Assembly (NCBI GenBank): GCA_049670425.1
Contig: JBATTG010000231.1
Location: forward strand, 1-6,384
Length of the DNA stretch: 6,384 nt
Source: Proteocatella sp049670425
GTDB taxonomy: Bacteria > Bacillota > Clostridia > Peptostreptococcales > Filifactoraceae
Reading direction: 5' to 3'
The notes under the pieces are model-generated. The model did not search any database. It worked only from the letters and a program-made list of their open reading frames with translations, and was not told where the DNA came from. A program made the translations under genes and the position numbers. Positions 1-5,316 of the stretch are shown here, one piece after another; position 1 is the first letter of the stretch, and every line of letters begins with the position of its first letter.

Positions 1-177
1 GACCTCAGCTTTATTGAGATTCTAGATCAGATACCTTATAAACTACTTTGTAAAGAGGATTGCTTGGGTATGTGTCCAGTATGTGGAAGTAACTTCAATA
101 AAGGCCAGTGCAAATGCAGTATGTCTGATGACAAGATTGATGCCAGATTTGATAAATTAAAAGAAATGATTAAGTAA
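1..177 (+). CDS. DUF177/YceD family protein, C-terminal part (5' end outside window)
   Basis: Only the last 58 residues are in the window, read in frame 1 and ending at a TAA. They carry the cysteine-rich C-terminal signature of the DUF177/YceD family: C17 and C21 of the visible part, then CPVC (25-28) and CKC (37-39), followed by a charged tail ending in DKLKEMIK. These cysteines look like a small metal-binding knuckle (inference). Members of this family are almost always encoded directly upstream of rpmF and have been linked to 23S rRNA levels and large-subunit assembly; the biochemical role is not settled. The stop is 17 nt before the rpmF start, so the two genes are very probably co-transcribed. 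Their promoter is upstream of the window. Identification is firm from both motif and position; function is only partly known. Confidence 0.9.
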   Translation, partial: DLSFIEILDQIPYKLLCKEDCLGMCPVCGSNFNKGQCKCSMSDDKIDARFDKLKEMIK

Positions 178-194
178 ATAGGAGGTGGACATAA

Positions 195-371
195 ATGGCA
201 GTACCAAAGAGAAAAACAGCTAAATCAGCAACTCGTTCAAGAAGAGCGACAGCTATGCAGATAAGTGCAAAGGGTTTAACAAAATGCCCACAGTGTAACG
301 AAATGAAATTATCACACAGGATTTGTCCTGAATGTGGATTTTATAAGGGCGTAGAAGTAATAGCGAAGTAA
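195..371 (+). CDS. rpmF: 50S ribosomal protein L32
   Basis: A 58-residue protein beginning MAVPKRKTAKSATRSRR, the typical basic N-terminus of bacterial L32, which sits in the large ribosomal subunit. A zinc-ribbon follows with ligands C31, C34, C44 and C47 (CPQC and CPEC), so this is the zinc-binding (C+) form of L32 rather than the cysteine-free paralogue some bacteria make under zinc limitation. Length matches the family (about 55-65 residues). The start is set by AGGAGG at 180-185, 9 nt before ATG. It follows the YceD-family gene by 17 nt, the conserved order in most bacteria, and is followed by a hairpin with T-tract and then plsX, another conserved neighbour. The gene is intact. Confidence 0.97.
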   Translation: MAVPKRKTAKSATRSRRATAMQISAKGLTKCPQCNEMKLSHRICPECGFYKGVEVIAK

Positions 372-381
372 TTTTTTACCG

Positions 382-410
382 GCATGTAGGTGGACACTAC
401 ATGCTTTTTT
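382..410 (+). terminator. Intrinsic terminator or attenuator between rpmF and plsX
   Basis: A perfect 8-bp stem, GCATGTAG (382-389) with CTACATGC (397-404), encloses a 7-nt loop and is followed directly by six T (405-410). This is a standard rho-independent terminator shape, although the stem is only moderately GC-rich. It ends 21 nt before the plsX ATG, and no promoter fits in that gap, so plsX must be expressed by read-through or from a more distant promoter. It may act as a partial terminator that sets the L32 to PlsX ratio (inference). Confidence 0.75.
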
Positions 411-419
411 ATTATTTAC

Positions 420-425
420 GGGGGG
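420..425 (+). promoter_or_regulatory. Ribosome binding site deciding the plsX start
   Basis: Six consecutive G (420-425) lie 6 nt before the ATG at 432. They support that start over an in-frame GTG at 390, which sits in the loop of the preceding terminator hairpin. The purine run is unusually G-only compared with the AGGAGG sites elsewhere in the window. Confidence 0.7.
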
Positions 426-431
426 AAATTG

Positions 432-1448
432 ATGAAAATAGCTATAGATGCCATGGGTGGAGATAATGCGCCTTATGAAATAGTTGTGGGTGCAATAGAT
501 GCTGTAAACAAGTACCAGGACATAACCGTAGTCTTGGTTGGAAAAGAAAATGAAATCAACAAAATCATAGATGAAAAAACAAAAGACAGAACAAGAATAG
601 AAGTCGTAAATGCGAATGAAGTGATAGCTTTTGACGATACCCCGACTAAGGCAATAAGAAGCAAGAAGGATTCTTCGATGGTAGTTGCAATGAAGCTCCT
701 CAAGGATAAGCAGGTAGATGCTTTCTTAAGCGCCGGAAGCACCGGAGCGATATTAGTAGGTGGACTGTTCATAGTTGGAAGAATAAAAGGCATAGACAGA
801 CCGGCACTTACAGGTTTCTTTCCCAATCCAAAGGGAAATACCGTGCTTCTTGACATAGGTGCTAATGCAGACTGCAAGGCAAGGAACATACTTGAATTTT
901 CAGTGATGGGTTCGCTTTATGCGCAGAAGGTGCTGGAAGTGGAAAATCCGACTGTCGGACTCTTGAACAATGGTTCAGAAGAAGGCAAGGGCAATGATCT
1001 TACCAAAGAATCCTTTACACTTATGAAATCGAGTGAGCATATAAACTTCTATGGAAACATAGAGGGTAGAGATCTGACGGCAGGTACCGTGGATGTGGCA
1101 GTAACTGATGGATTTACTGGAAATTTAATCTTGAAGACTACGGAAGGTGTTGCTTCGACTATCATGAAGATGATGAAGGACGCGCTGATGTCTTCTGCAA
1201 AGGGCAAGCTTGCAGGATTGATGATAAAAAATGATATGAAGGCACTTAAAGACGGATTCAGTTCAGACGCTTTTGGTGGAGCGCCTTTTCTTGGTGTGGA
1301 TGGAGTTATGCTCAAGGCTCATGGAAATTCAAAAGCCATAGCTATAACCAATGCCATTGCTCAGGCTAAAAAGTTCAAGGATTCAAACTATATAGATGAT
1401 TTAAAAGTTCATATAAAGCAGATGAATGAAAAGCAAGATACCATTTAG
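432..1448 (+). CDS. plsX: Phosphate acyltransferase PlsX
   Basis: PlsX converts acyl-ACP and inorganic phosphate to acyl-phosphate, the acyl donor for PlsY in the first step of phosphatidic acid synthesis; it is a soluble or peripheral membrane enzyme. The product has 338 residues, normal for the family. Family signatures are visible in order: MKIAIDAMGGDNAP (1-14), PTKAIRSKKDSSM (71-83), SAGSTGA (100-106), DIGANADC (141-148), LLNNGSEEGKGN (177-188), DGFTGN (226-231) and FGGAPFLGVDG (281-291). The start at 432 is chosen because homologues begin exactly at MKIAIDAMGGD and a G-rich RBS precedes it. The rpmF-plsX order is widely conserved, but here no fabD, fabH, fabG or acpP gene follows: the next gene belongs to a separate unit. 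No clear terminator follows the stop codon. Nothing looks broken. Confidence 0.97.
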   Translation: MKIAIDAMGGDNAPYEIVVGAIDAVNKYQDITVVLVGKENEINKIIDEKTKDRTRIEVVNANEVIAFDDTPTKAIRSKKDSSMVVAMKLLKDKQVDAFLSAGSTGAILVGGLFIVGRIKGIDRPALTGFFPNPKGNTVLLDIGANADCKARNILEFSVMGSLYAQKVLEVENPTVGLLNNGSEEGKGNDLTKESFTLMKSSEHINFYGNIEGRDLTAGTVDVAVTDGFTGNLILKTTEGVASTIMKMMKDALMSSAKGKLAGLMIKNDMKALKDGFSSDAFGGAPFLGVDGVMLKAHGNSKAIAITNAIAQAKKFKDSNYIDDLKVHIKQMNEKQDTI

Positions 1449-1480
1449 GCTCGATAAATTCAATACTGATTAAAAAAATT

Positions 1481-1509
1481 TTGCTACTTTATGCAAAGTT
1501 TGATATAAT
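1481..1509 (+). promoter_or_regulatory. Extended -10 promoter for the Asp23-nusB-DUF445 unit
   Basis: TATAAT at 1504-1509 is preceded by TGA (1501-1503), giving a TGn extended -10. A partial -35, TTGCTA (1481-1486, 4 of 6 matches to TTGACA), lies 17 nt upstream. Transcription would start near 1516, about 147 nt before the Asp23-family ATG. An imperfect inverted repeat, AATTTTGC (1477-1484) and GCAAAGTT (1493-1500, 7 of 8 pairing), covers the -35 and spacer and could be an operator (inference). Confidence 0.75.
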
Positions 1510-1515
1510 GATAGG

Positions 1516-1650
1516 TATGAATAAACCTTGATTAAGCAGGTTTGTACATATCTTGGATTTAGTTGAACTGAACCAGGATTTGAAAATTCAAAAACATGTC
1601 TGGGCGACCAGTTGGGGATTTGATGCATAATATGGGATAAGAACTTTTTA
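1516..1650 (+). promoter_or_regulatory. Possible structured 5' leader of the Asp23-nusB unit
   Basis: The 214-nt gap between plsX and the Asp23-family gene contains no convincing ORF but several inverted repeats. One hairpin pairs ATAAACCT (1521-1528) with AGGTTTGT (1538-1545), with one wobble. A nested set pairs AACTG (1566-1570) with CAGTT (1609-1613), CCAG (1573-1576) with CTGG (1600-1603), and TTTGA (1579-1583) with TCAAA (1588-1592). An alternative hairpin, CTGG-GCGA-CCAG (1600-1611), has a GNRA tetraloop and would compete with the nested fold. There is no T-tract terminator and the RBS is not obviously sequestered. I do not recognise a known riboswitch class; the structures may be chance in AT-rich DNA. 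Confidence 0.35.
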
Positions 1651-1662
1651 GGAGGTTAGGAT

Positions 1663-2037
1663 ATGGGCGAAACGGGAAACATTAATATATCAGAAGAAGT
1701 AATAGTGACTATATCAAATATAGCCGCAAATGAAGTTGAAGGCGTAGTTGGAGTATATAGTGGAATAGTAGATGCATTCTTTGACATATTCAGAGGCAAG
1801 AAATTCAACAAAGGGGTTTCTGTCTTGATCGAAGAGGATAATAAAGTTGCAGTTACTATAATAATATTAGTTGAATATGGACGAAAAATAGCTGAAGTAG
1901 CCAAGCAGGTTCAAGAGAGTGTTAAGAATGCTATAGAAACAATGACTGAAAAAGAAGTACTTGAAGTTAATGTTCATATACATGGAGTTTTAATAAAATC
2001 GGAAAAACCAGAGAAGAATAAAGCTGTTTCGGAATAA
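1663..2037 (+). CDS. Asp23/Gls24 family envelope stress response protein
   Basis: A 124-residue protein of the Asp23/Gls24 (DUF322) family. The N-terminal INISEEVIVTISNIAANEVEGVVGV (in part residues 8-31) matches the family opening, and the second half has the hallmark VEYGRKIAEVAKQVQESVK (70-88) and EVLEVNVHIHGV (98-109). It has no signal peptide or membrane segment, so it is cytoplasmic; in staphylococci Asp23 is tethered to the membrane by AmaP, but no amaP-like gene is next to this one. Family members are tied to alkaline or cell-envelope stress, and the precise mechanism is unclear. The short lysine- and glutamate-rich tail after residue 110 is variable in the family. The start is set by AGGAGG (1650-1655), 7 nt from ATG. 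The stop is 10 nt before nusB, so the two are co-transcribed, an arrangement common in Clostridia. Confidence 0.93.
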   Translation: MGETGNINISEEVIVTISNIAANEVEGVVGVYSGIVDAFFDIFRGKKFNKGVSVLIEEDNKVAVTIIILVEYGRKIAEVAKQVQESVKNAIETMTEKEVLEVNVHIHGVLIKSEKPEKNKAVSE

Positions 2038-2047
2038 TGGAGATAAT

Positions 2048-2458
2048 ATGAGTAGAAGAAACGAACGTCAAAAAGCAGTAGAGCTGCTATATGAAATGGT
2101 AATGCAAAAGGAAGACGAATCAAAATATATCGATGAATATTTTGAAAAATATGGAATTATAAGAGAAAATGCTCAGTATGCTGTCAAGCTTTTAGAGACA
2201 TACTGTGATAATAAAGATGTGATTAACAATACCATAGCAGAAAATCTTCAAAAATGGAAAATGGAAAGACTTGGAAAGATAGACGTAAGTATCATCAGGA
2301 TTGCAGCGACTGAAATGTTGTTTTTCGATGATGTGCCAGATGCAGTATCTATAAACGAAGCAGTAGAGCTGGCAAAAGTATTCTCAGAGGAGAAGGCTTT
2401 TAAATTTATAAATAAAGTACTAAGAAATATATATGAAGCAACGAAGAAGGGTGAATAA
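2048..2458 (+). CDS. nusB: Transcription antitermination factor NusB
   Basis: NusB binds boxA RNA together with NusE (ribosomal protein S10) and supports antitermination and processing of rRNA transcripts. The 136-residue product has normal length and is all-helical by composition. Visible family motifs are RRNERQKAVELLYEM (3-17), LGKIDVSIIRIAATEML (75-91, equivalent to the usual L..IDRAILR.A.YE.L block) and INEAVELAKVFSEEKAFKFI (102-121). The usual glycine in FINGVL is a lysine here (FINKVL, 120-125), a mild departure. The ATG lies 10 nt after the Asp23-family stop, with a modest GGAG (2039-2042) as RBS. The TAA abuts the ATG of the next gene, implying translational coupling. Confidence 0.96.
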   Translation: MSRRNERQKAVELLYEMVMQKEDESKYIDEYFEKYGIIRENAQYAVKLLETYCDNKDVINNTIAENLQKWKMERLGKIDVSIIRIAATEMLFFDDVPDAVSINEAVELAKVFSEEKAFKFINKVLRNIYEATKKGE

Positions 2459-3064
2459 ATGCAGCTAGGATTAAAAATCTTATTTATGGTAGTAGTCGGA
2501 GGGCTTATAGGCTGGATGACTAATGTTATAGCTATAAAGCTGTTATTTAGACCATTAATCCCGATAAAGATACCAATCATAAATATGGAAATAATAGGAC
2601 TTATACCAAAAAGAAGGCTGGATATCGCTAAAAACATAGGGGAGACTGTTCATAATGAATTGGTGTCCATCGATGATATCGGCGAAAAGCTTCTTTCACC
2701 AGAGAATAAAGAATGGCTGGTTACAGAAATAAAAGGAAAAATTTCTTCAGTTATCGAACAGAAAATGGCTATGCTGCCATCAGGAATCAAATTCATGGTG
2801 ATGGGAATGGCCGGGGACGTAGTAGATAAAGAAATTGGCGGTTTTATTGATGAAAAGTCAGATGAATTTGTAAAAAAAGCTGGAGAGAATGTCAATATAG
2901 GAGAAATGGTTGAAGAAAAAATCAATCAGTTCGAACTTGAAAAAATAGAAGATATTATTCTCAAGGTTGCCAAAAGCGAACTTAAGCATATTGAAGTGCT
3001 AGGTGGTTTTTTGGGGGCGGCCATAGGTCTTTTTCAGGCATTGGTTATGCAATTTATTTGGTAA
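2459..3064 (+). CDS. Short DUF445 family membrane protein
   Basis: A 201-residue protein of the DUF445 family (YheB/YjiN relatives), whose molecular function is unknown. An N-terminal membrane segment (about residues 5-29) leads into the family signature GWMTNVIAIKLLFRP (18-32), followed by a short hydrophobic loop and IPKRR (49-53). The middle (about 55-175) is charged and helical. A C-terminal membrane segment (about 182-199) contains GGFLGAAIGLFQALV. The likely topology is two membrane anchors flanking one soluble domain (inference). It is about half the length of YheB or YjiN, which are near 380-425 residues; both signature ends are present, so it looks like a compact form rather than a truncated one. 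Its ATG directly abuts the nusB stop (TAAATG), with an AAGGGTG RBS (2447-2453) inside nusB. Confidence 0.88.
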   Translation: MQLGLKILFMVVVGGLIGWMTNVIAIKLLFRPLIPIKIPIINMEIIGLIPKRRLDIAKNIGETVHNELVSIDDIGEKLLSPENKEWLVTEIKGKISSVIEQKMAMLPSGIKFMVMGMAGDVVDKEIGGFIDEKSDEFVKKAGENVNIGEMVEEKINQFELEKIEDIILKVAKSELKHIEVLGGFLGAAIGLFQALVMQFIW

Positions 3065-3069
3065 TTATG

Positions 3070-3098
3070 TTGACAAACTAATTTTATGAGAATATAAT
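3070..3098 (+). promoter_or_regulatory. Consensus sigma-A promoter for the thrS T-box transcript
   Basis: TTGACA (3070-3075) and TATAAT (3093-3098) are both perfect matches to the consensus, with the optimal 17-nt spacer. Transcription should begin near 3105, giving a leader of about 250 nt before thrS. The promoter starts only 6 nt after the DUF445 stop. Such a strong promoter is expected when output is controlled later by an attenuator. Confidence 0.92.
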
Positions 3099-3104
3099 TA
3101 GTTT
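3075..3104 (+). repeat. 9-bp perfect inverted repeat across the thrS promoter
   Basis: AAACTAATT (3075-3083) and AATTAGTTT (3096-3104) are exact reverse complements separated by 12 nt. The left arm overlaps the last base of the -35 and the right arm overlaps the -10. It could be a repressor operator. Alternatively it could be a weak AT-rich terminator for the upstream nusB-DUF445 transcript, since the right arm ends in TTTT. The sequence alone does not decide between these. Confidence 0.5.
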
Positions 3105-3326
3105 TATAGAAAAATAAAATCTAAAGCAATGATAAGAAGATTAGTAGTACTTGCTTATTTACAGAGAAGAAACAATAGCTGAGAGTTTCGATAAAAAATA
3201 CTATGAAAACCACCTTTGAGCACTCATCAAAAATGAGCGGGAGGCCCGATACAGCCATAAGAGAACAAACTTGGGTGGAACCACGTATATACGTCCCATG
3301 AGCTTTTTAAGCTCATGGGATTTTTT
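3105..3326 (+). ncRNA. Threonine T-box leader (tRNA-Thr-responsive attenuator)
   Basis: This RNA senses the charging state of tRNA-Thr: uncharged tRNA stabilises an antiterminator and lets transcription enter thrS. Stem I shows the GAGA element (3164-3167) and an apical hairpin, GAAAC (3169-3173) with GTTTC (3185-3189), whose loop contains GCTGAGA, matching the conserved GNTGNNA. The specifier is read as ACC (threonine) at 3209-3211, because it stands immediately before ACCTTTGAG exactly as the specifier does in known T-boxes. Small helices CTCAT/ATGAG (3223-3237) and CGGG/CCCG (3238-3248) follow, in the stem II region. The T-box core GGGTGGAACCACG spans 3273-3285. The antiterminator would pair GGG (3273-3275) with CCC (3295-3297) and ACGT (3283-3286) with ACGT (3291-3294), leaving the TGGAACC bulge; TGGA (3276-3279) would pair with the tRNA 3' end. 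Confidence 0.96.
3294..3326 (+). terminator. Regulated terminator of the thrS T-box
   Basis: A perfect 12-bp stem, TCCCATGAGCTT (3294-3305) with AAGCTCATGGGA (3309-3320), has a 3-nt T loop and is followed by six T (3321-3326). The first bases of its 5' arm (TCCC) are also needed for the antiterminator helix, so the two structures exclude each other, which is the switching step of a T-box. Confidence 0.96.
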
Positions 3327-3345
3327 AATACACAGATATTGAAAT

Positions 3346-3350
3346 GGAGG
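3346..3350 (+). promoter_or_regulatory. Ribosome binding site deciding the thrS start
   Basis: GGAGG (3346-3350) is 6 nt from the ATG at 3357. An in-frame ATG at 3315 lies inside the 3' arm of the T-box terminator and has no RBS, so the later start is preferred. Confidence 0.9.
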
Positions 3351-3356
3351 ATAAAA

Positions 3357-5264
3357 ATGATTAAGGTACAACTGAAAGACGGTTCAATAAAAGAATTTGA
3401 ATCAAAGGTAAAAGTAATAGATATTGCCAATTCTATAAGTGAAGGACTTGGAAGAGCTATTGTAGGTGCCAGGTTTGATGGTAAAATCGTAGAAACTGAT
3501 TATGAAATACAAGAAGATGGAAAAATAGAGTTTCTGAAATTTGATGATGTTGAAGGAAAGGAAGTTTTCTGGCATACATCGACTCATATAATGGCTCATG
3601 CTATAAAAAGACTATTCCCAGAGGCAAAACTTGGAACAGGTCCAGCCGTGGACAATGGATTCTATTATGATATAGACCTTGACTACAGACTTACTCCAGA
3701 AGACCTTACAAGACTCGAAGCCGAGATGAAGAAAATCGTAAAAGAAGAACTTGCAATCGAGAGATTTGAACTTGGCGAAAAAGAAGCTATAGAGCTTATG
3801 GAGGAAAGAAAAGAAGACTACAAGATAGAGCTTATAAAAGATCTTGCAAAAGATGGCCAGAGAATGTCTTTTTACAGACAGGGAGAATTTGTAGACCTTT
3901 GCGCCGGACCTCACCTTTCAAATACAAAAAAAGTAAAGGCGTTTAAACTTACAAGTGTAGCGGGAGCTTACTGGAGAGCAGATCAGAGCAACAAGATGCT
4001 TCAAAGGGTTTATGGAGTTTCATTTGAAAAGAAAAAAATACTTGATGAGTATCTTGATATGCTTGAAGAAGCCAAAAAGAGAGACCATAGAAAACTTGGT
4101 AAAGAGCTTGAACTGTTTACAATCCTTGAAGAAGGCCCAGGATTCCCATTCTTCCTTCCAAACGGAACAATACTGAAAAACGAGCTGATGACATACTGGA
4201 GAGAAGTTCATAGAAATGCCGGCTACGTTGAGATTGAAACACCAATCATCCTTAACAAACAGCTTTGGGAGACTTCAGGCCACTGGTTCCACTACAAAGA
4301 AAATATGTATACTGTAAAAATAGATGATGAGGATTTTGCCATCAAGCCAATGAACTGCCCGGGCGGAATGCTTGCCTACAAGACAAAAATGAGATCATAC
4401 AGAGATTTCCCTATAAGAATGGGCGAAGTAGGAAGAGTCCACAGACATGAGCTTTCAGGCGCACTTCACGGCCTTATGAGGGTAAGAGCCTTCACTCAGG
4501 ACGATGCGCATATATTCATGCTTCCTGAGCAGATAAAGGATGAAATAAAAGGAGTGGCTCAGCTTATAGACAAGGTTTACAAGCAATTTGGTTTCTCTTA
4601 TCATGTTGAACTTTCAACAAGACCAGAAAAGTTCCTTGGAGAGATAGCAGACTGGGATGAGGCAGAACTTGCTCTTAAAACAGCGCTTGAAGAATTGGAT
4701 CTTGACTACAGACTCAACGAGGGCGACGGTGCTTTCTACGGACCTAAAATAGATTTCCATCTAAGAGACTGCATAGGCAGAACTTGGCAGTGTGGAACTA
4801 TCCAGCTTGATTACCAGCTTCCACAAAGGTTTGAACTGACTTACACAGGTAAAGACGGCGAGAAGCATCAACCAATAATGATACACAGGGTTGCTTTTGG
4901 AAGTATCGAAAGATTCATAGGAATCCTTATCGAGCAATACGCTGGAAAATTCCCGGTATGGCTTTCACCAGTTCAGGCCAAGATTCTTCCGATTTCGGAT
5001 AAATTCATGGATTATGCAGATGAACTTTATAAAAAGATGTTTGCTGCAGGAATAAGAGTATCAATTGATGATAGAGCGGAGAAAATTGGGTATAAGATAA
5101 GAGAAGCTCAGCTAGAAAAGATACCTTATATGATAATTGTTGGTGAAAAAGAAGTAACTGAAAGCAATGTTTCGGTAAGATCAAGAGATAATGGAGAACT
5201 TGGATCATTGGCTGTTGAGGAGCTTATCGAGAAAATAGTTTCAGAAGCAAAGGATAGAATTTAA
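3357..5264 (+). CDS. thrS: Threonyl-tRNA synthetase
   Basis: This class II synthetase charges tRNA-Thr with threonine and clears mischarged serine. The 635-residue product has the full bacterial four-part layout: TGS domain (about 1-62), editing domain (about 63-225), catalytic core (about 243-535) and anticodon-binding domain (about 540-635). The editing site residues H73 and H77 (HTSTH) and C182 and H186 (CAGPH) are all present. The catalytic zinc ligands are C334 (NCPGG), H385 (DDAH) and H510 (MIHR). Motif 2 is visible around GRVHRHELSGALHG (359-372) and motif 3 around GSIERFIGILIE (515-526). Positions agree closely with the E. coli enzyme, so both synthesis and proofreading should work. 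Expression is controlled by the T-box just upstream. No terminator follows; the next gene begins 52 nt later. Confidence 0.98.
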   Translation: MIKVQLKDGSIKEFESKVKVIDIANSISEGLGRAIVGARFDGKIVETDYEIQEDGKIEFLKFDDVEGKEVFWHTSTHIMAHAIKRLFPEAKLGTGPAVDNGFYYDIDLDYRLTPEDLTRLEAEMKKIVKEELAIERFELGEKEAIELMEERKEDYKIELIKDLAKDGQRMSFYRQGEFVDLCAGPHLSNTKKVKAFKLTSVAGAYWRADQSNKMLQRVYGVSFEKKKILDEYLDMLEEAKKRDHRKLGKELELFTILEEGPGFPFFLPNGTILKNELMTYWREVHRNAGYVEIETPIILNKQLWETSGHWFHYKENMYTVKIDDEDFAIKPMNCPGGMLAYKTKMRSYRDFPIRMGEVGRVHRHELSGALHGLMRVRAFTQDDAHIFMLPEQIKDEIKGVAQLIDKVYKQFGFSYHVELSTRPEKFLGEIADWDEAELALKTALEELDLDYRLNEGDGAFYGPKIDFHLRDCIGRTWQCGTIQLDYQLPQRFELTYTGKDGEKHQPIMIHRVAFGSIERFIGILIEQYAGKFPVWLSPVQAKILPISDKFMDYADELYKKMFAAGIRVSIDDRAEKIGYKIREAQLEKIPYMIIVGEKEVTESNVSVRSRDNGELGSLAVEELIEKIVSEAKDRI

Positions 5265-5283
5265 TCTCAAAATGTGGTATAAT
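5255..5283 (+). promoter_or_regulatory. Extended -10 promoter upstream of the GNAT gene
   Basis: TATAAT (5278-5283) preceded by TGG (5275-5277) forms an extended -10. The -35 position (TAGAAT, 5255-5260) matches only 3 of 6 bases, as is common when an extended -10 is present. It overlaps the 3' end of thrS, and transcription would start near 5290. Because no terminator separates thrS from this gene, it may also be read through from thrS. Confidence 0.65.
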
Positions 5284-5316
5284 AGCCTAAAAATAACATA
5301 GAAGGGCGCTGATGGG

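Noticed and set aside
183..396. Repeated 9-mer AGGTGGACA at 183-191 (rpmF RBS) and 388-396 (terminator loop)
   Set aside because: Many 9-mer repeats are expected by chance in a window this long, and no shared function is apparent.
390..431. 14-residue N-terminal extension of plsX from an in-frame GTG at 390
   Set aside because: It begins in the loop of a terminator hairpin, has no proper RBS, and PlsX homologues start at MKIAIDAMGGD, which matches ATG 432 with its G-rich RBS.
473..889. Long open frame on the minus strand inside plsX (and similar ones inside nusB-DUF445, thrS and the GNAT gene)
   Set aside because: These are shadows of well-identified + strand genes; they show no family motifs and no RBS that I can see.
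1571..1613. Resemblance of the Asp23-unit leader to a ZTP or c-di-GMP riboswitch because of CTGGGCGACC
   Set aside because: The ordered conserved blocks of those riboswitch classes are missing; only a few bases are similar.
1596..1640. Possible 14-codon leader peptide in the Asp23-unit leader
   Set aside because: No Shine-Dalgarno sequence precedes the ATG, and the composition shows no regulatory codon run.
3315..3356. 14-residue N-terminal extension of thrS from ATG 3315
   Set aside because: This ATG is part of the 3' arm of the T-box terminator. ATG 3357 has GGAGG at ideal spacing and gives residue numbering that matches known ThrRS active-site positions.
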